DNA of 12,053 bases from Monoraphidium neglectum. Taxonomy: Eukaryota > Chlorophyta > Chlorophyceae > Sphaeropleales > Selenastraceae. Of the stretch, positions 8,801 through 12,053 are shown piece after piece. Location: NCBI RefSeq assembly GCF_000611645.1, contig NW_014011868.1, positions 1-12,053 on the forward strand. Direction: 5' to 3'. Numbering within the stretch: position 1 is the first letter of the stretch; each line of letters opens with the position of its first letter. Both the position numbers and the translations under genes were made by a program. The notes beneath the pieces were generated by a model that saw only the letters and a program-made list of their open reading frames with translations, made no database searches and had not been told where the DNA came from.

Positions 8801-8985
8801 GACACAGAGGGGTCCAGATGCTCTGACTTGGGCGCGGCATCTGGATCGATGGACACAAGCAAGTGGCGGCTGAGGCCGCGAGCACCGGCGTCCGGGATCG
8901 TGCGCCTTTTGATTGTGGCGCCCACCCTCGTGACGAGGATGAGGGCACACAACGCGAGCACACAGGCTCGCGGGAAAAATTGCAT
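4129..8985 (-). CDS. Purple acid phosphatase (secreted metallophosphoesterase), 13 exons, complete
   Basis: Predicted to hydrolyse phosphate monoesters with a binuclear metal centre. Exons, 5' to 3' on the - strand: 8985-8725, 8314-8059, 7852-7773, 7686-7644, 7443-7291, 7041-6963, 6611-6532, 6337-6218, 6029-5971, 5526-5477, 5264-5145, 4795-4771, 4467-4129. Phases close exactly to give 554 residues, normal for plant-type PAPs. All five PAP motifs are present: DPG (Asp214), GDFVY (Asp241, Tyr244), GNHE (Asn291), VTTH (His391) and GHIH followed by SYER (His428, His430). Spacing from His391 to His428 equals that of the kidney-bean enzyme. PEQVHLTYW opens the N-terminal fibronectin-like domain, and SFGHGVIDF with HAFWTWH forms the C-terminal PAP region. 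Residues 1-23 are a signal peptide, and the sequons NFT, NTS, NYT and NAT support secretion. The start at 8985 has AAA before ATG and leads straight into the signal peptide; in-frame ATGs farther upstream (9270, 9243) lack this. Oddities: a GC-AG first intron, a 25-nt exon and Ala before Asp214. Substrate (phosphate scavenging, phytate) is not determinable. Confidence 0.93.
4518..4630. repeat. (GT)n microsatellite in phosphatase intron 12
   Basis: Two near-perfect GT blocks, (GT)15 at 4519-4548 and (GT)27 at 4569-4622, are joined by a GCGC/GAGTAT interruption and end in alternating GC. On the gene's sense strand this is (CA)n, ending 51 nt upstream of the last exon, close to where the branch point would be. 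Confidence 0.97.
5709..5898. repeat. (CA)n/(CG)n low-complexity tract in phosphatase intron 9
   Basis: CA-rich blocks with CG interruptions begin near 5709. They culminate in (CA)28 at 5827-5882 followed by CG repeats at 5883-5894. From 5801 to 5898 pyrimidine and purine alternate without a break for 98 nt. On the gene's sense strand the main block reads (TG)28. Confidence 0.97.
7462..7512. repeat. Imperfect GT-rich tract in phosphatase intron 4
   Basis: An interrupted GTGTGC/GTGTGT stretch lies just upstream (sense strand) of exon 5. It is shorter and more degenerate than the tracts in introns 9 and 12, and reads as CA-rich on the sense strand. Confidence 0.85.
8435..8470. repeat. Perfect 18-bp tandem duplication in phosphatase intron 1
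   Basis: CAGCCCCTGCTGACGTCG occurs twice head to tail (8435-8452 and 8453-8470), and the next five bases begin a third copy. Each unit contains TGACGTC, the core recognised by bZIP factors in plants and algae. It lies about 120 nt before exon 2 on the - strand. Regulatory use is only a possibility. Confidence 0.85.
8917..8985 (-). other. Signal peptide of the purple acid phosphatase
   Basis: The first 23 codons read MQFFPRACVLALCALILV followed by TRVGA: a short N region with Arg, a hydrophobic core and a small-residue VGA end, then TIKRR. This fits cleavage after Ala23 and entry into the secretory pathway. The cleavage site is inferred by eye. Confidence 0.75.
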
Positions 8986-10580
8986 TTTGACTGACGCTCG
9001 TTGCGGGGCGCGGATAATCCGACGCCCGATCCGGTGAGCACCAGGTGAAACGATCCAAATAGTACTGCACAATGCTTGCACACAGTGGTTTGGCACGAGC
9101 GGTGTCACTACAAAACTGTCACCGAGTGACGCAGCGGCCAGCCAGTGGCTGGTGGATTTTTGGGCTGGACGTGGGAACCAGCGAGCCCACAGCTGCCAGT
9201 GGGGGCATATTCCCCTTGAATTCTGTGAAGGATTTCTCCCCATTGCGAATTCAGATCCCTGTGCCAGCATTCACAAATTGCATCATCACTCAAATTGAGC
9301 AGTGATGTGCCTGCGAGCGGTGGGTTGGCAAATCGGCTGGTGGGGGATGGCAGGTGTTCAGACAGGGAAGACGCACCCAAACGAGAATGAGAGAATCTGC
9401 AGTCGACCATCGTTTTGGGCTTGAAGGATCATGCTTCATTATGCCATACATGCCTATTGCTGCGGCCACGTCAACGTTATGGAGCTGTGCAGCTTCGACT
9501 TGACCCGTGTTATGCACCCATGCGCCAGAGTGAGCAAGATGGCAAGCGTGATCGTGCGATGTGTCTCCAGCTTTCAACAAGCTAGCCAGGATGCATGCAT
9601 CTGTATCAATGCACTAGTCCTTGCCTATGCCACCTGCGCATTCATGCATGAGGTAGCGCTATGATACGCGCACAACGCACACTATGCTGATGCCTAACGC
9701 TGCATGTGCCGTGTGTCGAGCAAATCGGTGTCAGGGTTATCAGTCATCAGTGCGAGGATATGTCCTGCTATCCAGCCATGCTAGCGTTGGCGCCACTGGG
9801 TATACAACAGCAGGCGTCTGAGCCGAACCAGCACGTGGGATGTGTTGTGGAATTGAGCAAGCATCCCGCACATAAATGCGCCACCACATAGACAACCCCT
9901 TGTGATCAAGACAAAACACCCAAATTGCATGCATGCAGTGAGGCGCACGTTGTCACCCTGTGTTGCCTGGAGGAGCTCCCCACCGTAGACACTCACACGG
10001 CAAATGTTGCATGCAGCAGTGTGCACAAAGCGTGTGGGGTATCCCTTCGACCGCAACTCGTTTATACACTGAATCACCTGTGCGGTAGGCGGCAGGTCGC
10101 CCACGACGGCACGAAGAAGCTTGAATTAGAGTTACCAGTTGTAAAATAATGCAGGAGGGTGCAGACCGCGGATGCGTGTGCGTGTGCTCGTGGTAGGTGT
10201 CCTGGTGGTGGGCTGTTCCAGGGCAAAGGAGCGAAGCGGTGTGCGTCGCTGGGCAAGGCGGGGCAGGTACAAGTGACCGAACAACATCACCTGCACCACC
10301 TCATTTGTTTGGGGGGTTGACTGGGACGCGGCCGTATGCTTTCTCAGCGCTGACCGATGGGTCAAACGTAGCACGGTTACCCCTCTCGGCATCATCACCA
10401 CCTGCACAGCAAATGTGCAGTTGAGTTTCAGGCCCCGTACTCTGCATATGAGCATTGATTCAAGGGTTGACATTCTACGGTATTCTGTGCACACGCCCAT
10501 TTGCTCGACAGCTCGAGCTGCTCTTCACAACCAGGACTCTTCACGTGACAGATCGGGCGCACAACCTGCGATTCACTCAC
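8986..10580. other. Divergent intergenic region, promoters expected, no gene seen
   Basis: This interval lies between the phosphatase start (- strand) and the first recognised exon of the ABC transporter (+ strand). It should hold both promoters and 5' UTRs. I see no exon with recognisable protein similarity. Small frames, such as one at 9431-9664, have no domain content. An undetected 5' exon of the transporter could lie here. I could not pick a convincing TATA element. Confidence 0.5.
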
Positions 10581-11212
10581 ATGACAGAAAGACGCTCTAG
10601 ACCCGGCACAGCAGACTGCGTGGTAGTGGCAGTGGAGCATAATGGCGAGGCTGCGAAGGCCGCGCCCGTGCTGGCGTGGAGGCACCTGAAGGTGAGATGA
10701 CAGAGAATCAGAAACATATACAAATGCGAGCAGAAGTGAAGCTGTGGGCAAAGGCTGTGCGGCCCGCGAAGTGCGCAACCTCACACACAGTACGTTGGCA
10801 CACACTGAACGAAGCGCACGCTCTCTGTGCATTGGTGCGTACTCGCCACCACCGTCGCCCACGGGCCTCACATGCCCCGGATGGAACGCGTGCAGGTCGC
10901 CACCAAGGCTGGCTCGCGCGTGCTGCTACAAGACCTCACCGGGGCCATCGATGGCGGTCAGTGCACATCGCCCCGTGCGGCACCCACAGCAGGCAGAGGC
11001 GCCCAACGCATGCAGGGCAGCGGAGCCAATCTCCTGGCAGCGCCGATGGGCACAATCATGCCAGTCATCATGAGTGCTGCCCACGCAGGCAGCCTTCCAA
11101 AACCAGCATGTAAGCCGTGGCGCATGCCCCCTCCCCCTGCCATGCAAACCCCCTCTCATGCACCCCGCGCACGCCCCATGCGGCCCCGCCCCCAGGCTTC
11201 AACTGCATCATG

Positions 11213-11248
<36 letters not shown>

Positions 11249-11757
11249 GCGCTCAGCCTCCGCCTGGACCCGGGGATGACTCAGACCGGCGAGATGCGCA
11301 TCAACGGCATGGCTTACAGCAACTCTGACCTGAAGCTGTCGTGCGGCTACGTCATGCAGGCGCGTGCGCTTGGACCCATGCATCCACAAAACCCATGCGA
11401 AGCTCAGCGTGCATCCTCAGCAGCGCGGCCAGCACTGCCGGAGGCTGCGGCTGCGGCTGCGCCACGCCGCCGTGATGCTCGCAGCTGAGGGCTGTGCCGT
11501 GAGAATTACCATTGGTCATCCACGCGGCGGCGGTCGAGCCGCGATACCTCCAGGACGGCCAGATAGGCCCACCCACAACGCAGCGATCACGCAGAACCTT
11601 CAGCTGCTGACTCTGCCTTGACTGCGCTGTTTCGGCTCTGCCCCTTTGGCCGCCGCAGGACGACCTGCTCAACGCCAACCTGACTGTCGAGGAGACCCTG
11701 CGCTACACAGCGCGGCTGAGGTGCCCCCCTGGCTTCTCAGAGCAGCAGCGCCAGGAG
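10581..11757 (+). CDS. ABCG-subfamily ABC transporter, N-terminal nucleotide-binding domain (3' partial)
   Basis: Exons: 10581-10691, 10896-10956, 11196-11359 and 11659-11757, giving about 145 residues. The gene continues past the window. Joined in phase, they read PVLAWRHLK, then VLLQDLTGAIDGGFNCI, Walker A GPSGSGKST, then SCGYVMQ|DDLLNANLTVEETL and RYTARLR. The Q-loop Gln is the last codon of exon 3. YVMQDD followed by L-TV-ETL is characteristic of the ABCG (WBC/PDR) subfamily, whose members place the ATPase domain before the membrane domain and export lipids, sterols or hydrophobic compounds. The signature, Walker B and membrane domains are not in view, so half versus full size and substrate are undetermined. 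The start is provisional: ATG 10581 is the only in-frame ATG after the stop at 10449-10451, but an acceptor from a further 5' exon is possible. Intron 11360-11658 is GC-AG. After the donor at 11758 the frame stops within about 14 codons. Confidence 0.85.
11201..11236 (+). other. Walker A (P-loop) region of the ABC transporter
   Basis: NCIMGPSGSGKS followed by T matches the P-loop consensus GxxGxGKS/T with the catalytic Lys present. It lies near the start of the third recognised exon, immediately after a phase-1 splice. Confidence 0.9.
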
Positions 11758-12053
11758 GTGCGCGCCCAGACGCCGCAGTGGCCAGGCCGGGTTTGACCAC
11801 CAGCATGACAGTCTCTTGATGAATTGTGGCGAGCAGGCTCTTCGGCGCTGCTCGGCCGGGCCCGCCCGCACAGCCCCTCCCCAACACCCCTCGTCTTACT
11901 GGACATGCCTGCATGCTCCTTTTGGGCAGCTTCATCCCTGGTCGTCTCGCCGCTCTGGCAGCCGCGTGTCTACGTGTGCGCGCCTACGCGTGCCAATCAT
12001 CCCCCCCTTCGTCGCATGCTTCTGCCCAACCTCCCAACCTCGGCCTCCGACCC
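11758..12053 (+). other. Probable intron of the ABC transporter gene, running off the window
   Basis: It begins with GTGCGC after the codon for the last Glu of exon 4. No following stretch resembles the expected continuation of an ABCG nucleotide-binding domain (linker, then the signature motif). The next exon therefore probably starts beyond 12053. Confidence 0.6.

Noticed and set aside
9431..9664. 77-codon Cys/Ala/Val-rich frame upstream of the phosphatase
   Set aside because: It is short and isolated, with no domain and no supporting splice sites; chance is sufficient.

Overview
The window looks like nuclear DNA of a green alga (Chlorophyta). Genes are split by many short GT-AG introns of roughly 85-440 nt, coding exons are GC-rich, and introns carry long (CA)n/(GT)n tracts. 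There is a hydroxyproline-rich wall-type protein, and nothing bacterial such as operons or Shine-Dalgarno-led genes is visible. I cannot name the genus. No RNA gene, transposon or CRISPR array is supportable.

Layout. (1) Positions 1-2213, + strand: the 3' part of a gene for a membrane-anchored, Pro-rich surface protein. It has a cytosolic tail, one transmembrane segment, an N-glycosylated region, a Ser/Pro-rich stalk and four repeated two-cysteine WGW-type modules. (2) 2214-4128: a gene-free convergent interval with possible overlapping 3' UTRs. (3) 4129-8985, - strand: a complete purple acid phosphatase that I resolved into 13 exons and 554 residues. All phases are consistent and all seven expected metal ligands are present. 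Its introns hold the dinucleotide tracts. (4) 8986-10580: a gene-free divergent interval that probably contains the promoters of the phosphatase and the transporter. (5) 10581-12053, + strand: the 5' part of an ABCG-subfamily ABC transporter, whose nucleotide-binding domain is cut off by the window end.

How they relate. The surface protein and the phosphatase both look secretory or extracellular, and the third product is a membrane transporter. They are independent transcription units and nothing shows a shared pathway. The most unusual structural point is a pair of complementary dinucleotide tracts, each of 27-28 units. They lie in two phosphatase introns and bracket exons 10-12. Those three exons total 195 nt, so removing them keeps the frame while deleting three metal-ligand histidines. 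Two introns, one in the phosphatase and one in the transporter, appear to use GC-AG splice sites. The four-module surface protein is the least characterised gene here.
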